Assembly (NCBI RefSeq): GCF_003014735.1
Contig: NZ_PYAX01000007.1
Location: 434,001 to 498,000 of the forward strand
From: Saccharothrix carnea
GTDB lineage: Bacteria > Actinomycetota > Actinomycetes > Mycobacteriales > Pseudonocardiaceae
DNA length: 64,000 nt
Direction: 5' to 3'
Numbering within the stretch: the stretch's first letter is position 1; each line of letters starts with the position of its first letter. A program made the position numbers and the translations under genes. Under the pieces are notes generated by a model that did no database searches, had not been told where the DNA came from, and was given only the letters and a program-made list of their open reading frames with translations. Positions 9,505 through 17,815 of the stretch are shown one piece after another.

Positions 9505-10590
9505 GTGCTCGCCGAGCTGTTCCTCGACGCGTCCCGCGGCTGCGGAGTCCACAGCCCGCTCACCCGCACCCTGCTGGTGGCGGCGGCGGACGACCTGGCC
9601 CGCGGTGGTATCACCGCGCGGGTGATGGCGGGCGCCGAGTGCGACCGGCACGGCACCGTGCCCGGCCTGCGGTTCGCGGGCGCGCTGCACCGGTTGGTGC
9701 TGGAGGGCCGGGCGCCCACGCTGGCCAAGCACTACCCCACAGTCGGCGGCAAACCCGACCTGGACACCCTCTGGGACGACGCGCTGACCGTGCTGCACGA
9801 GCACACCGACGAGCTGCACGTCCTGGTCACGTCCACCGTCGTGCAGACCAACGAGCCCGGCCGCAGCGCGCCCCTGTTCGGCGGCCTGCAGACCGCGACC
9901 CACCTGGCCGCCGACGAGGCGGGCCGCCGCGCCACGTTCCCGATCCGGCTGCTGGAGGTCGGCGCGTCCGGCGGGCTGAACCTGCGCCCGCACCGCATCG
10001 CCTACCGGGTCGACGGCGTCACCTACGGCGACCCGGGCAGCCCGTTCGCCCTCGACCCGGGGTGGACCGGCAGGCCGCCGGTCGACCCGGGCCACAACCT
10101 GCGCCTGGTCCGCCGGGCCGGCTGCGACCTCAACCCGGTGGACGTGTCCACAGAGGACGGGCGGCTGCACCTGTCGTCGTTCGTCTGGGCCGACCAGGTC
10201 GACCGCTTCGACCGGCTCCAGACCGCCGTGGAGCTGGCCAGGCTCGACCCCGTCCCGGTGCGGCGGGCGACCGGCCCGGAGTGGCTGGCCGAGCAGCTCG
10301 CCCGCCCGGAACGCGACGTGCTGACCGTCGTCTGGCACTCGGTCGTCTGGCAGTACGTGTCACCGGCCGACCGCGCCATGGGCCGCGCGATCCTGGCCGA
10401 CGCCGCCGCCCGCGCCACCCCGATGGCGCCGCTGGCGCTGCTGGTCTACGAGCCCAGGCGCACGCACACCGCGGGCCGGTACGAGTTCCAGCTGCTGCTC
10501 AAGCTGTGGCCGGCCGGCATCTCGCTGCGCCTGGGCACGGGTGTGGGGCACGGCATCCCCTTCACCTGGGACACCGCACCCTGGAACTGA
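9505..10590 (+). CDS. DUF2332 family protein (paralogue 1)
   Basis: This 361-residue protein belongs to the actinobacterial DUF2332 family. Visible family blocks are HYPTVGG, TSTVVQTNEPGRSAPL, LLEVGASGGLNL (about 150-161) and WHSVVWQY. LLEVGASGGLNL resembles motif I of SAM-dependent methyltransferases, suggesting a Rossmann-like fold; activity is unknown. A perfect TAACGT box lies 6 nt before the GTG (9493-9498), so it is probably translated from a leaderless mRNA. A second, divergent DUF2332 gene lies 2 kb downstream at 12607. Confidence 0.84.
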   Translation: MLAELFLDASRGCGVHSPLTRTLLVAAADDLARGGITARVMAGAECDRHGTVPGLRFAGALHRLVLEGRAPTLAKHYPTVGGKPDLDTLWDDALTVLHEHTDELHVLVTSTVVQTNEPGRSAPLFGGLQTATHLAADEAGRRATFPIRLLEVGASGGLNLRPHRIAYRVDGVTYGDPGSPFALDPGWTGRPPVDPGHNLRLVRRAGCDLNPVDVSTEDGRLHLSSFVWADQVDRFDRLQTAVELARLDPVPVRRATGPEWLAEQLARPERDVLTVVWHSVVWQYVSPADRAMGRAILADAAARATPMAPLALLVYEPRRTHTAGRYEFQLLLKLWPAGISLRLGTGVGHGIPFTWDTAPWN

Positions 10591-10591
10591 G

Positions 10592-10687
10592 TCAGCCGCC
10601 GTTCGCGATCAGCAGGGTCACCGTGGTGAGCCAGCCGATCAGGAACGTGAGCACCCAGAACCGCGGGTTGGTGAAGATCCTGGTCAT
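10592..10687 (-). CDS. Putative 31-residue membrane peptide next to corA
   Basis: A short frame on the reverse strand encodes MTRIFTNPRFWVLTF followed by a hydrophobic stretch ending in NGG: a basic N-terminus and one transmembrane helix, the typical look of a small bacterial membrane protein. It sits 42 bp downstream of corA on the same strand and fills the gap before the convergent DUF2332 gene. No strong ribosome site is visible (ggga about 9 nt upstream), so translation is uncertain. It may be co-expressed with CorA. Confidence 0.45.
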   Translation of the reverse strand: MTRIFTNPRFWVLTFLIGWLTTVTLLIANGG

Positions 10688-10729
10688 GTCGGAACATCCC
10701 GTCGCTGGAAGAAGGGCAGGTGAGCGGAC

Positions 10730-11806
10730 TCAGAGCCATTGGTTCCGGCGGAATATTCGGTACAGCGTCAGGCACACCACGAGGATCACCGCGATCACCA
10801 TGGGGTAGCCGTAGCGCCAGCGCAGTTCCGGCATGTAGTCGAAGTTCATGCCGTACACGCCGACCACCATGGTCGGCACGGAGATGATCGCCACCCACGC
10901 GGCGAGCTTGCGCATGTCCGAGTTCTGCTGCAGCGTGATCTTCGCCAGCACGGCGTTGACCAGCGTGGTCAGCAACTCGTCGAAGTTGATGACGCGCTCG
11001 GACACCTCGGTGAGGTGGTCGTCCACGTCGCGGAAGTACGAGCGCACCTGCTCGGGGATCAGCGGCGTGTAGCCCTCCGCCAACCGCCGCAGCGGCACGG
11101 CCAGCGGCATCACCGCCCGGCGCAGCTCCAGCACCTCGCGCTTCATCAGGTAGATCTGGTCGGCGCTGACCCGGCTGCGCGGCTGGAAGACCAGCGCCTC
11201 CATCTGGTCGATGTCGTCCTCGATGTGGTCGGTCACGTCGAGGTAGTTGTCGACCACGTGGTCGGCGATCGCGTACAGCACCGCGGCCGGGCCGGAACTC
11301 AGCCGCTCGGGCTCCGCCTCCAGCTCGCGGCGCACCGCCGCCAGCCCCGAGTGGTTGCCGTGCCGGACCGTCACCACGAACTCGCGGCCCAGGAACACCA
11401 TGATCTCGCCGCTCTCGACGATCTCGTTGGCCGTGTCCGGTGACGCGTTCTGGATGTACCGGACCGTCTTGAGCACCATGAACAGCATGTTGTCGTAGCG
11501 CTCGAGCTTGGGCCGCTGGTGCGCGTGCACCGCGTCCTCGACGGCCAGCTCGTGCAGCCCGAACGTCTCCGCGACGCCCTGGATCTGCTCCTCGTCCGGT
11601 TCGTGCAGCCCGATCCAGACGAAGCCCTCGCCGCGCCGGCGCACCTCTTCGACCGCGTCGGTGTGCGACCAGCGGCCGGGCAGGCGGGTGCCGTCGACGT
11701 AGACGCCGCAGTCCACCACGTAGTGCGACAGCGGCACGGGGATGGGCACGGCGGGGCGTTCCGGCGCGCGGCCTCTCCGACCGCCGAGCGAGGGCAAGCT
11801 GGGCAC
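10730..11806 (-). CDS. corA: Magnesium/cobalt transporter CorA
   Basis: This 358-residue protein is a CorA-type divalent-cation channel. A long cytoplasmic N-terminal domain is followed by two C-terminal membrane helices, with the selectivity motif YGMN after the first (followed by FDYMPEL). Members form pentamers importing Mg2+ (also Co2+ or Ni2+) through the inner membrane. The GTG start is supported by a good ggagg 7-8 nt upstream. A 31-residue peptide may be encoded just downstream, and about 295 bp of leader-like sequence lie upstream. Confidence 0.93.
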   Translation of the reverse strand: MPSLPSLGGRRGRAPERPAVPIPVPLSHYVVDCGVYVDGTRLPGRWSHTDAVEEVRRRGEGFVWIGLHEPDEEQIQGVAETFGLHELAVEDAVHAHQRPKLERYDNMLFMVLKTVRYIQNASPDTANEIVESGEIMVFLGREFVVTVRHGNHSGLAAVRRELEAEPERLSSGPAAVLYAIADHVVDNYLDVTDHIEDDIDQMEALVFQPRSRVSADQIYLMKREVLELRRAVMPLAVPLRRLAEGYTPLIPEQVRSYFRDVDDHLTEVSERVINFDELLTTLVNAVLAKITLQQNSDMRKLAAWVAIISVPTMVVGVYGMNFDYMPELRWRYGYPMVIAVILVVCLTLYRIFRRNQWL

Positions 11807-12101
11807 GAGGGTCCTCCAGTGGGGGCGTCGACTCGACGAACGACGACGGCACGTCCCCGACCGGTACCGCTGGGCCTAGCTGTGGAAAGCCGGCTCCCCG
11901 ATGAGGACGCGCGAGGTACTCGCAGGATGGGGGTCGTTACTCATCGGTAGTCCTCACCTCCTCGGGTCGCTTGGTCCCGGCGGTGTAGTCGCTCACAGAC
12001 CAGTTGCCGAGGGTACTCCCCCGGTGCTCACACTGTCGTCCCGGTCGGAGTGGTCTTCCATCACACCGACTTCACACAGAGCCGGCCAACGGAGGCGTGC
12101 G
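11807..12101. other. Divergent intergenic region between corA and the MaoC gene
   Basis: This 295-bp region must hold promoters for corA (leftward) and the hydratase (rightward). Palindromic bits such as gcgaggtactcgc (11911-11923) are present. On the reverse strand a well-spaced gaggagg precedes an ATG at 11944 that could encode a 22-residue peptide ending at 11876, a possible leader peptide for corA. I could not match a known Mg2+ riboswitch here. Confidence 0.4.
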
Positions 12102-12605
12102 GTGCAGTTCGGGCGTTATTACGAGGAGTTCGAGGTCGGCGCGGTCTACAAGCACTGGCCCGGGAAGACGGTCACCGAGTACGACGACCACCTGTTCTGC
12201 CTGCTCACCATGAACCACCACCCGCTGCACATGGACGCGCACTACGCGGCGGAGACCACCGACTTCGGCAAGAACGTGGTCGTCGGCAACTACGTCTACT
12301 CGCTGCTGCTGGGCATGTCGGTGCCGGACGTGTCGGGCAAGGCCATCGCGAACCTGGAGGTGGAGTCGCTCAAGCACGTGAAGCCCACGTTCCACGGTGA
12401 CACCATCTACGGTGAGACCGAGGTGCTGGACAAGACGCCGTCGAAGTCCAAGGACGACCGCGGCGTGGTCTACGTCGAGACGCGCGGGTACAAACAGGAT
12501 GGAACGGTCGTCTGCGTGTTCCGCCGGAAGGTCATGGTGCCCAAGCGCTCCTACGGCGAGGCGCGCGGCGGCGAGCAGCCGGGCAGGCCCGAACCCAAGG
12601 AGTGA
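12102..12605 (+). CDS. MaoC-like hotdog-fold dehydratase
   Basis: This 167-residue protein is a single hotdog domain of the MaoC / (R)-specific enoyl-CoA hydratase type, with the characteristic NHHPLHMDAHYAAET segment (about 37-51), where Asp and His act on the acyl thioester, and the later GDTIYGETEV block. It probably hydrates an enoyl-CoA or belongs to the citramalyl/mesaconyl branch, where such genes travel with acyl-CoA dehydrogenases. GTG at 12102 follows a strong ggaggc; the longer frame upstream lacks support. The last codon is 1 bp from the start of the next gene. Confidence 0.84.
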   Translation: MQFGRYYEEFEVGAVYKHWPGKTVTEYDDHLFCLLTMNHHPLHMDAHYAAETTDFGKNVVVGNYVYSLLLGMSVPDVSGKAIANLEVESLKHVKPTFHGDTIYGETEVLDKTPSKSKDDRGVVYVETRGYKQDGTVVCVFRRKVMVPKRSYGEARGGEQPGRPEPKE

Positions 12606-12606
12606 C

Positions 12607-13692
12607 GTGACCTCGCTGGATCTGGTGCGGCAACGACTGGCCCGGTTCGCCCGCAGCGAGGCGCACGGCGTCTCGCCGCTCTACGAGCACCTGGCCGCGC
12701 ACGCCGCCGACGATCCGGAGGTCGCCGGCCTGCTGACCGCCGCCCCGGAGCGGTTCGCGCACGCGACCCTGCTCCTGGCGGCGGCGCACCGGCTGGTGCA
12801 GGCCGAGCCGTTCCACGAGCTGTCCAACTACTACCCGTCGCTCGGCGGCACGTACGGCGCGGACGAGAGCACGTGGCGGCTGTTCCGGGAGTTCGTGCTG
12901 GAGCGGGCCGACCGGATGCGCGAGCTGATCGGCAACCGGACCGTGCAGACCAACGAGGTGCGGCGGGCGACCCTGCTGTACCCGGCGCTGGCGAAGGTCA
13001 AGGGACCGGTCGGGCTGCTGGAGGTCGGCTGCTCGGCCGGTCTGCTGCTCGGGCTGGACCAGTACGGCTACCGGTACCAGACCCAGCAGGCCGGGCAGCT
13101 GGTCGCGGGGCCCGCCAAGGCGGCGCTCGGGCTGCACTGCGCGCTGGAGCTGGCGCCCGGCGCGGAGCTGCCGAAGATCCCCAAAACGGTGAAGATCGCG
13201 GCCAAGGTCGGCCTGGACCGGGCACCCGCCGACCTGACCGACGAGGACACCTACGCGTGGCTCGAAGCGTGCGTCTGGGCCGACCAGCCGGAGCGGCTGC
13301 GGCTGTTCGGCGTGGCCGCGACCGTGCAGCGCAAGTCGCCGCCGGAGTTCGTGGTCGGCGACGCGGTGGCCGACCTCGGCAAGGCCGCCGCCCGCGTGCC
13401 CGAGGACCTGCCGCTGGTGGTCCTGACCAGCAACGTCCTGCCGTACCTGGCGGGGGAGGAGTTCGTCGCCGCGCTGCGCGACCTCGGTCGTCCGGTGTGG
13501 TGGCTGAGCCACGAGGGCTACCCGGCGGGCCTGGTCCACGTGCTGCCGGAGCGGGACGACCTGCGGCCCGCGGCGGACGAGGCGGCGTTCGGCGTGGTGG
13601 GCCTGGTCCGGTTCGAGGGCGGCGAGGTGCGGTCGGCGCAGGCGTTGGCGAAGACGGCGCCGCACGGCCAGCGGTTGGTGTGGCTCCCCTGA
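12607..13692 (+). CDS. DUF2332 family protein (paralogue 2)
   Basis: This 361-residue protein shares with the gene at 9505 the blocks NYYPSLGG, RTVQTNEVRRA, LLEVGCSAGLLL (about 137-148) and WADQPERL, but is otherwise strongly diverged. The glycine-rich motif again resembles a SAM-binding loop. It starts 1 bp after the MaoC-type hydratase stop, so the two are co-translated, hinting at a link to acyl-CoA metabolism, though the family function is unknown. It ends 14 bp from the convergent NUDIX gene. Confidence 0.84.
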   Translation: MTSLDLVRQRLARFARSEAHGVSPLYEHLAAHAADDPEVAGLLTAAPERFAHATLLLAAAHRLVQAEPFHELSNYYPSLGGTYGADESTWRLFREFVLERADRMRELIGNRTVQTNEVRRATLLYPALAKVKGPVGLLEVGCSAGLLLGLDQYGYRYQTQQAGQLVAGPAKAALGLHCALELAPGAELPKIPKTVKIAAKVGLDRAPADLTDEDTYAWLEACVWADQPERLRLFGVAATVQRKSPPEFVVGDAVADLGKAAARVPEDLPLVVLTSNVLPYLAGEEFVAALRDLGRPVWWLSHEGYPAGLVHVLPERDDLRPAADEAAFGVVGLVRFEGGEVRSAQALAKTAPHGQRLVWLP

Positions 13693-13706
13693 TCGGGGGA
13701 TGACGA

Positions 13707-14120
13707 TCACGACCGGGGGAGTTGGCCCCAGGCCGCGAGGGTGTCGTGGAGCATCTCGGTCAGTGGGAGTGTGGCCAAGATCGCAGCATCGGCCCACCGC
13801 GCGTCCGAAGCGTCGTCGCCCGGTCTGAGGACGCCGGATCGCACCTGGCAGGCGTAGTCGTGGATCTCGTAGAGACCGCGTGGCGCCGGTCGGGTGACCG
13901 TGCCGATCAAGGCGCCGACGGTCACGGAGAGTCCCGTTTCTTCGCGAAGTTCCCGCATAAGTGCGGTTTCGTCCGACTCGTCGGGTTCGACTCGGCCACC
14001 CGGTAACGACCACAGTCCCTCACCTGGCGGATTGGCCCTTCTCACGAGTAGCAGTCGCCCGTCCGGGTTGTGCGCGATGCCGCCGACACAGCGGATCCGG
14101 AGCTCACGTTCGGCCGTCAC
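13707..14120 (-). CDS. NUDIX hydrolase
   Basis: This 137-residue protein is a single NUDIX domain. The box GGRVEPDESDETALMRELRE followed by ETGL fits GX5EX7REUXEEXGU, with the glutamates that bind Mg2+. It hydrolyses a nucleoside diphosphate linked to another moiety, with ADP-ribose, NADH or mutagenic NTPs typical; the substrate is not predictable. I chose GTG at 14120 because a perfect TACGCT -10 box lies 8 nt upstream, suggesting a leaderless start; GTG at 14126 or TTG at 14129 would add two or three residues. Confidence 0.85.
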   Translation of the reverse strand: MTAERELRIRCVGGIAHNPDGRLLLVRRANPPGEGLWSLPGGRVEPDESDETALMRELREETGLSVTVGALIGTVTRPAPRGLYEIHDYACQVRSGVLRPGDDASDARWADAAILATLPLTEMLHDTLAAWGQLPRS

Positions 14121-14169
14121 GATCACCAAGCGTAGTCACACCGGGTTGGCGGTGCAGCACGCTGACCCA

Positions 14170-14243
14170 AGTGCGGTACAAATCTCCCGACGTGTCGCGG
14201 AGTGCGGTACAACGGTTTTCACTGGCGCCATACGGGTGCGGTA
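14170..14243 (+). promoter_or_regulatory. Three GTGCGGTA direct repeats (iterons)
   Basis: agtgcggtacaa occurs exactly at 14170-14181 and 14201-14212, and the core gtgcggta again at 14236-14243. Repeat spacings are 31 and 34 bp, about three helical turns, so a protein could bind all on one face. The array lies between the divergent NUDIX gene and the small-peptide/PH-domain operon, so it is a plausible operator. No regulator is identified. Confidence 0.5.
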
Positions 14244-14262
14244 GCGAACGGGGTTGATCACC

Positions 14263-14421
14263 GTGAATCTGAAGAAGATTCTCACTTTCGCCGGGGTCGG
14301 CTTGGTCCTGTTCTTCCTCATCGCGGAGCCACAGCAGGCGGCTCAGCTGGTGCAGAACATCCTGGGCACGCTGCGGGATGCCGCTGAGGCGCTCATCACC
14401 TTCGTGAAACAATTGTTCTGA
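14263..14421 (+). CDS. 52-residue membrane peptide upstream of the PH-domain gene
   Basis: A short GTG-started frame encodes a peptide with a basic start (VNLKKIL), a transmembrane helix (about 8-22) and an amphipathic tail rich in Ala, Gln and Leu ending FVKQLF. It lies 38 bp before the PH-domain gene on the same strand and codon use is actinobacterial with G/C wobble. The ribosome site is weak. The repeat array just upstream is consistent with a promoter for this unit. Function unknown; it may assist the PH-domain membrane protein. Confidence 0.62.
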   Translation: MNLKKILTFAGVGLVLFFLIAEPQQAAQLVQNILGTLRDAAEALITFVKQLF

Positions 14422-14459
14422 GTCGACCGGCTCCTCCCCCCACGGCGAGAGGTCGAAGC

Positions 14460-15020
14460 ATGTTCGCACCACGGGACCCCGACGAGTACCTGCTCCCCAC
14501 GGAGCGTCGGGTCATCCGGGTCCGCAGGCACTGGAGCAGTCTGCTCTGGGATCTCGTCGAGGCGGGCGCACTGCTGGCCGGCGCGATGATGATCTCGTAC
14601 CTGCTGCCCGACAACGCGGGCATCATCCAGAACATCCTCTGGTACGCCTCGCTGTTCGTGCTGCTCAGGCTGGCCTACTTCGTCATGGAGTGGTGGGTGG
14701 AGCGCATCGTCGTCACCGACAAGAGGTTCATGATCTCCTCGGGGGTCTTCGAGACCAAGGTCGCCATGATGCCGATCAGCAAGGTCACCGACCTCACCTA
14801 CGAGCGTTCGGTGCTCGGGCGCATGTTCGGCTTCGGCACCCTGGTCGTGGAGTCGGCGGGTCAGATCCAGGCCCTCAACCGGATCGAGTACCTGCCCAAC
14901 CCCGAGGAGGTCTACGACGCCATCTCGGAGTTGACCTTCGGTGACAAGAAGGCGCAGGCCGAGCGCTTCTCGATGATCAAGGCGCAGCGGGCGGCGCGCG
15001 GCAAGAAGATGGTGCCGTAG
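14460..15020 (+). CDS. PH domain (bPH2/YdbS-like) membrane protein
   Basis: This 186-residue protein has two N-terminal membrane helices (about 28-50 and 58-78) and a C-terminal bacterial pleckstrin-homology domain of the bPH2 type, with WVERIVVTDKRFMISSGVFE and PISKVTDLTYERSVLGRMFG in the expected places. The C-terminus is basic. ATG at 14460 follows gagagg. Such proteins probably organise membrane complexes; a specific role is unknown. Confidence 0.85.
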   Translation: MFAPRDPDEYLLPTERRVIRVRRHWSSLLWDLVEAGALLAGAMMISYLLPDNAGIIQNILWYASLFVLLRLAYFVMEWWVERIVVTDKRFMISSGVFETKVAMMPISKVTDLTYERSVLGRMFGFGTLVVESAGQIQALNRIEYLPNPEEVYDAISELTFGDKKAQAERFSMIKAQRAARGKKMVP

Positions 15021-15034
15021 TTCAGACTGGGTGG

Positions 15035-15892
15035 GTGCGCATCGACCTGCACACCCACTCGACCGAGTCCGACGGCACCGACACGCCCGCGGAGTTGGTG
15101 GCGGCCGCGGCCGCCACCGGCTTGACCGCGGTCGCGCTCACCGACCACGACACCGCAGCAGGCTGGGCGGAGGCGGCCAACGCGCTGCCACCCGGCTTGA
15201 AGCTGGTGCGCGGCGCCGAGCTGTCCTGTGCCTCCGACGACGGCCGGGGCCGGGTCATCACCGTCCACCTGCTCGCCTACCTGTACGACCACACCTCGCC
15301 CGCGCTGGTCGAGGAGCAGCTGCGGCTGCGCCTGGAACGACGGCACCGACTGCGCCGGATGGCCGAGCGGATGGTCGCCGACGGGTTCCCCATCGACCCC
15401 GACGAGCTGATGGCGGCCATGCCTGCCGACGCGCCCGCCGGGCGTCCCCACCTCGCCATGGCGCTGATCCGGGCGGGTGTCGTGGCCACCGTGGACGAGG
15501 CGTTCGCCCGCTACCTGACCGGCGGCCGGTACTACGTGCCGCGCACCGACACGCCCGTGGCGCGGGCGATCGAGATGATCACCGAGGCGGGCGGGGTGAC
15601 GGTGCTGGCGCACCCCTTCGCGACCTCGCGCGGGCCGATCGTGACCGACCAGGTGGTGGCCGACCTGGCCGCGTTGGGCCTGGCCGGCGTCGAGGTCGAC
15701 CACCCCGACCACGACCAGGGGACGCGGGCGCGGCTGCGCGGCCTCGCGGGGGAGCTCGGCCTGCTGACCACCGGTTCCAGCGACTACCACGGCACGAACA
15801 AGACCGTGCGGCTCGGCGCGGAGACGACGTCGCCGGAGGTGCTGGACGCCTTGGCCGATCGGGCAACCGGGTGCAAGATCCTCGTCGGGTGA
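15035..15892 (+). CDS. PHP-domain phosphoesterase
   Basis: This 285-residue protein starts at once with the PHP metal motif IDLHTHSTESDGTDTP, followed by LTDHD, RGAELSC, LAHPF and a late SSDYHG: the full set of His/Asp ligands of a trinuclear PHP phosphoesterase. The order and length match RNase AM/YciV-like nucleotide or oligonucleotide phosphatases of about 280 residues. The substrate is likely a short RNA 5'-end or 3',5'-nucleoside bisphosphate, by family knowledge. GTG at 15035 lies 12 nt after the PH-domain stop. Confidence 0.88.
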   Translation: MRIDLHTHSTESDGTDTPAELVAAAAATGLTAVALTDHDTAAGWAEAANALPPGLKLVRGAELSCASDDGRGRVITVHLLAYLYDHTSPALVEEQLRLRLERRHRLRRMAERMVADGFPIDPDELMAAMPADAPAGRPHLAMALIRAGVVATVDEAFARYLTGGRYYVPRTDTPVARAIEMITEAGGVTVLAHPFATSRGPIVTDQVVADLAALGLAGVEVDHPDHDQGTRARLRGLAGELGLLTTGSSDYHGTNKTVRLGAETTSPEVLDALADRATGCKILVG

Positions 15893-15925
15893 AGGACTGT
15901 CGTACCGGATGGGTAGCTTGAACCC

Positions 15926-16765
15926 GTGCAGGAGCAGCTTGGGTTCGACTTCGGCGCGATGCCGAAGAAGCTGGTGCGGGTGACGCCGGCGAAGCTCGCC
16001 ACGTGGGCCGACTGCCCGCGTCGCTTTCGCATGGCCTACCTCGACCGGCCGTCGCCGCCGCGCGGTGGGGCGTGGGCGCACAACACCCTGGGCGCGGTCG
16101 TGCACAACGCGCTGAAGGCGTTGTTCGACCTGCCCGCCGAGCGCCGCACCCCCGAGCAGGCGGTGGCGCTGCTGCACCGGCAGTGGAAGAACGACGGCTT
16201 CCGGGACGCCGAGCAGGCCGCCGTGTACCGGGACCGGGCGGTCGGGTGGGTCCGCGACTACGTCAGCGAGCTGGACACCTCGATCGAACCGGTCGGCATC
16301 GAGCGCTGGGTGTCCACGCCCACGTCCAAGATCGTCGCCGAGGGCCGGGTCGACCGGATCGACCTGCGCGACGGCGAACTGGTGATCGTGGACTACAAGA
16401 CCGGGCGGCACGCGCTCACCGTGGACGACGCGCGCGGCTCGCAGGCGTTGGCCCTGTACGCGCTGGCGGCGCGGCGCACGTTGCGCAAGCCGTGCCACCG
16501 GGTGGAGCTGCACCACCTGCCCACGGGCACGGTGTCGGTGTGGGAGCACACCGAGGAGAGCCTGGGCCGGCACGTGTCGCGGGCCGAGGAGGCGGCGGAC
16601 GAGCTGCGGCTGGCCACCGACACGCTGGAAGCGGGCGGCGACCCGGAGATCCTGTTCCCGCCGCGCACCGGCAACCAGTGCACGTGGTGCGACTTCCGCC
16701 GGTCGTGCCCCGAAGGTCAGCGGGCGGCGCCGTCCCTCGATCCGTGGGCGTTGCTCGCGCCGTAG
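15926..16765 (+). CDS. RecB-family nuclease with 4Fe-4S cluster
   Basis: This 279-residue protein is a stand-alone PD-(D/E)XK nuclease of the RecB/Cas4-like group. The core shows H80, EGRVDRID and VDYKTG (Asp156, Lys158), and four cysteines (C30, C252, C255, C261) form the split C...CxxCx5C cluster that staples these nucleases. There is no helicase domain. Such proteins occur widely in actinobacteria as single genes and probably act in DNA end processing. A perfect TAGCTT box lies 6 nt before the GTG at 15926, so it is likely leaderless. Confidence 0.88.
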   Translation: MQEQLGFDFGAMPKKLVRVTPAKLATWADCPRRFRMAYLDRPSPPRGGAWAHNTLGAVVHNALKALFDLPAERRTPEQAVALLHRQWKNDGFRDAEQAAVYRDRAVGWVRDYVSELDTSIEPVGIERWVSTPTSKIVAEGRVDRIDLRDGELVIVDYKTGRHALTVDDARGSQALALYALAARRTLRKPCHRVELHHLPTGTVSVWEHTEESLGRHVSRAEEAADELRLATDTLEAGGDPEILFPPRTGNQCTWCDFRRSCPEGQRAAPSLDPWALLAP

Positions 16766-16775
16766 AGTTGGCCGC

Positions 16776-17078
16776 GTGACGATGGTGGACAGCGGACCCG
16801 AACCACGCCTGGCGAGGCTGTGGCGCGGCGTCAGCGGCGCGCTCGCCGTCGGCTTGGTGCTGCTGGCGCTGGCGATGATCGGCGTGCAGGTCTACGCGGG
16901 CACCCGCGACCTGCCCGGACCGGGGTTCGACGTGGTGGTCGGCCACGTCGTCGCGGCCGCGGCCGCCGTGGTGGCCCAGGTCGTCGCGGACCGCCGCCGG
17001 GGCTGGGTGGTGGCGTTGTGCGGCCTGGCGGTCGTGCTGCTGGTGGCGTCGACGCTGTGGTTCTTCTGGTGGGCCTGA
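16776..17078 (+). CDS. Small three-helix membrane protein
   Basis: This 100-residue protein has three hydrophobic helices (about 20-40, 52-70 and 78-97) with a double-arginine cytoplasmic loop (DRRRG). No known domain. It begins 10 bp after the nuclease gene; TAGAGT 7 nt before its GTG suggests its own leaderless promoter. It is followed by a strong terminator. A GTG start, not the ATG three codons in, is chosen for this spacing. Confidence 0.7.
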   Translation: MTMVDSGPEPRLARLWRGVSGALAVGLVLLALAMIGVQVYAGTRDLPGPGFDVVVGHVVAAAAAVVAQVVADRRRGWVVALCGLAVVLLVASTLWFFWWA

Positions 17079-17080
17079 GG

Positions 17081-17110
17081 CGCGTCGGCCGGACGGGTCC
17101 GGCCGACGCG
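17081..17110. terminator. Bidirectional terminator between convergent genes
   Basis: A perfect 13-bp stem (cgcgtcggccgga with its complement) on a 4-nt loop fills the 39-bp gap between the convergent small membrane protein and lectin genes, so it can serve both. Confidence 0.85.
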
Positions 17111-17117
17111 TGCCGGG

Positions 17118-17594
17118 CTAGGCCTTGTGGATGATCCAGCGCTGGTCGAACCGGCCGGGGTTGCACGACGTCAGGATCAGTTCCTTGTACGTGCCGTTGT
17201 GCGTGACGCAGTCATCGGTGCCCCGCAGCTCGAACAGCCACGAGTAGTAGCCGTCGTAGGAAGTGCCGTCCCACCGCTGGCTGTCGGAGCCGTCGCAGGG
17301 CCGGCCGGCCAGCTTGCCGCCGACCGAGGTGGCGCACCACCCGTTGTACTGCACGTTCCTGATCGTGCCGTCGTCGGAGATGTACCACTTCTGGTTGTCC
17401 CCGTCGTGCCTGGGGTGGGGGATGATCGGGTATTCCGGGTCCCAGGCCCAGTTGGTCTGGTCCCACACGTCGTTCGGCACGGCGACGCTCTCGAGCACCC
17501 ACCGGTCCGGCTCCGGGGCGGCGTTGGAGATCGGCGCGACGAGCAGCGCCGAGGCGGCCGCGACGATGGCCGTGAGGATTCGTGCGAGTGTCAT
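17118..17594 (-). CDS. Secreted ricin-type (R-type) lectin domain protein
   Basis: This 158-residue protein begins with a Sec signal (MTLARILTAIVAAASALL...) and a likely cut after SNA. The mature part is one beta-trefoil with three QxW motifs (NQKWYI, SQRWDG, DQRWII) and paired cysteines, the mark of R-type carbohydrate-binding modules. No catalytic domain is attached, so it is a free secreted lectin rather than a glycosidase fragment. ATG at 17594 has aaggaa 8 nt upstream; the ATG at 17600 lies too close to it. Ligand sugar unknown. Confidence 0.85.
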   Translation of the reverse strand: MTLARILTAIVAAASALLVAPISNAAPEPDRWVLESVAVPNDVWDQTNWAWDPEYPIIPHPRHDGDNQKWYISDDGTIRNVQYNGWCATSVGGKLAGRPCDGSDSQRWDGTSYDGYYSWLFELRGTDDCVTHNGTYKELILTSCNPGRFDQRWIIHKA

Positions 17595-17815
17595 TCCCAT
17601 GGTCCTTCCGGTGTCCGTCTTGTTCGGGTGCACCGTTAAGTAGAAGCGCCGGAAGGTGCCCGCGACCAGCGGAAACACCGATGGTGGCGGTAAACGACCC
17701 GGTCCGGTTCGGCCGTGCGTCGCGCCCGTCACGCACACGGCGCGGGAGACACTCCACCGTGCGCGGTGCGGTCGTTCCGGGGGGTGACCGGGAAGGCGGG
17801 TCGCTGCGGGCGTTG

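Noticed and set aside
11807-12101. M-box magnesium riboswitch before corA
   Set aside because: Some stems are present but the conserved M-box core was not recognised. A covariance-model search would settle it.
14121-14129. TTG start at 14129 for the NUDIX gene
   Set aside because: The -10-like TACGCT ends at 14129, so a leaderless start fits better at GTG 14120.
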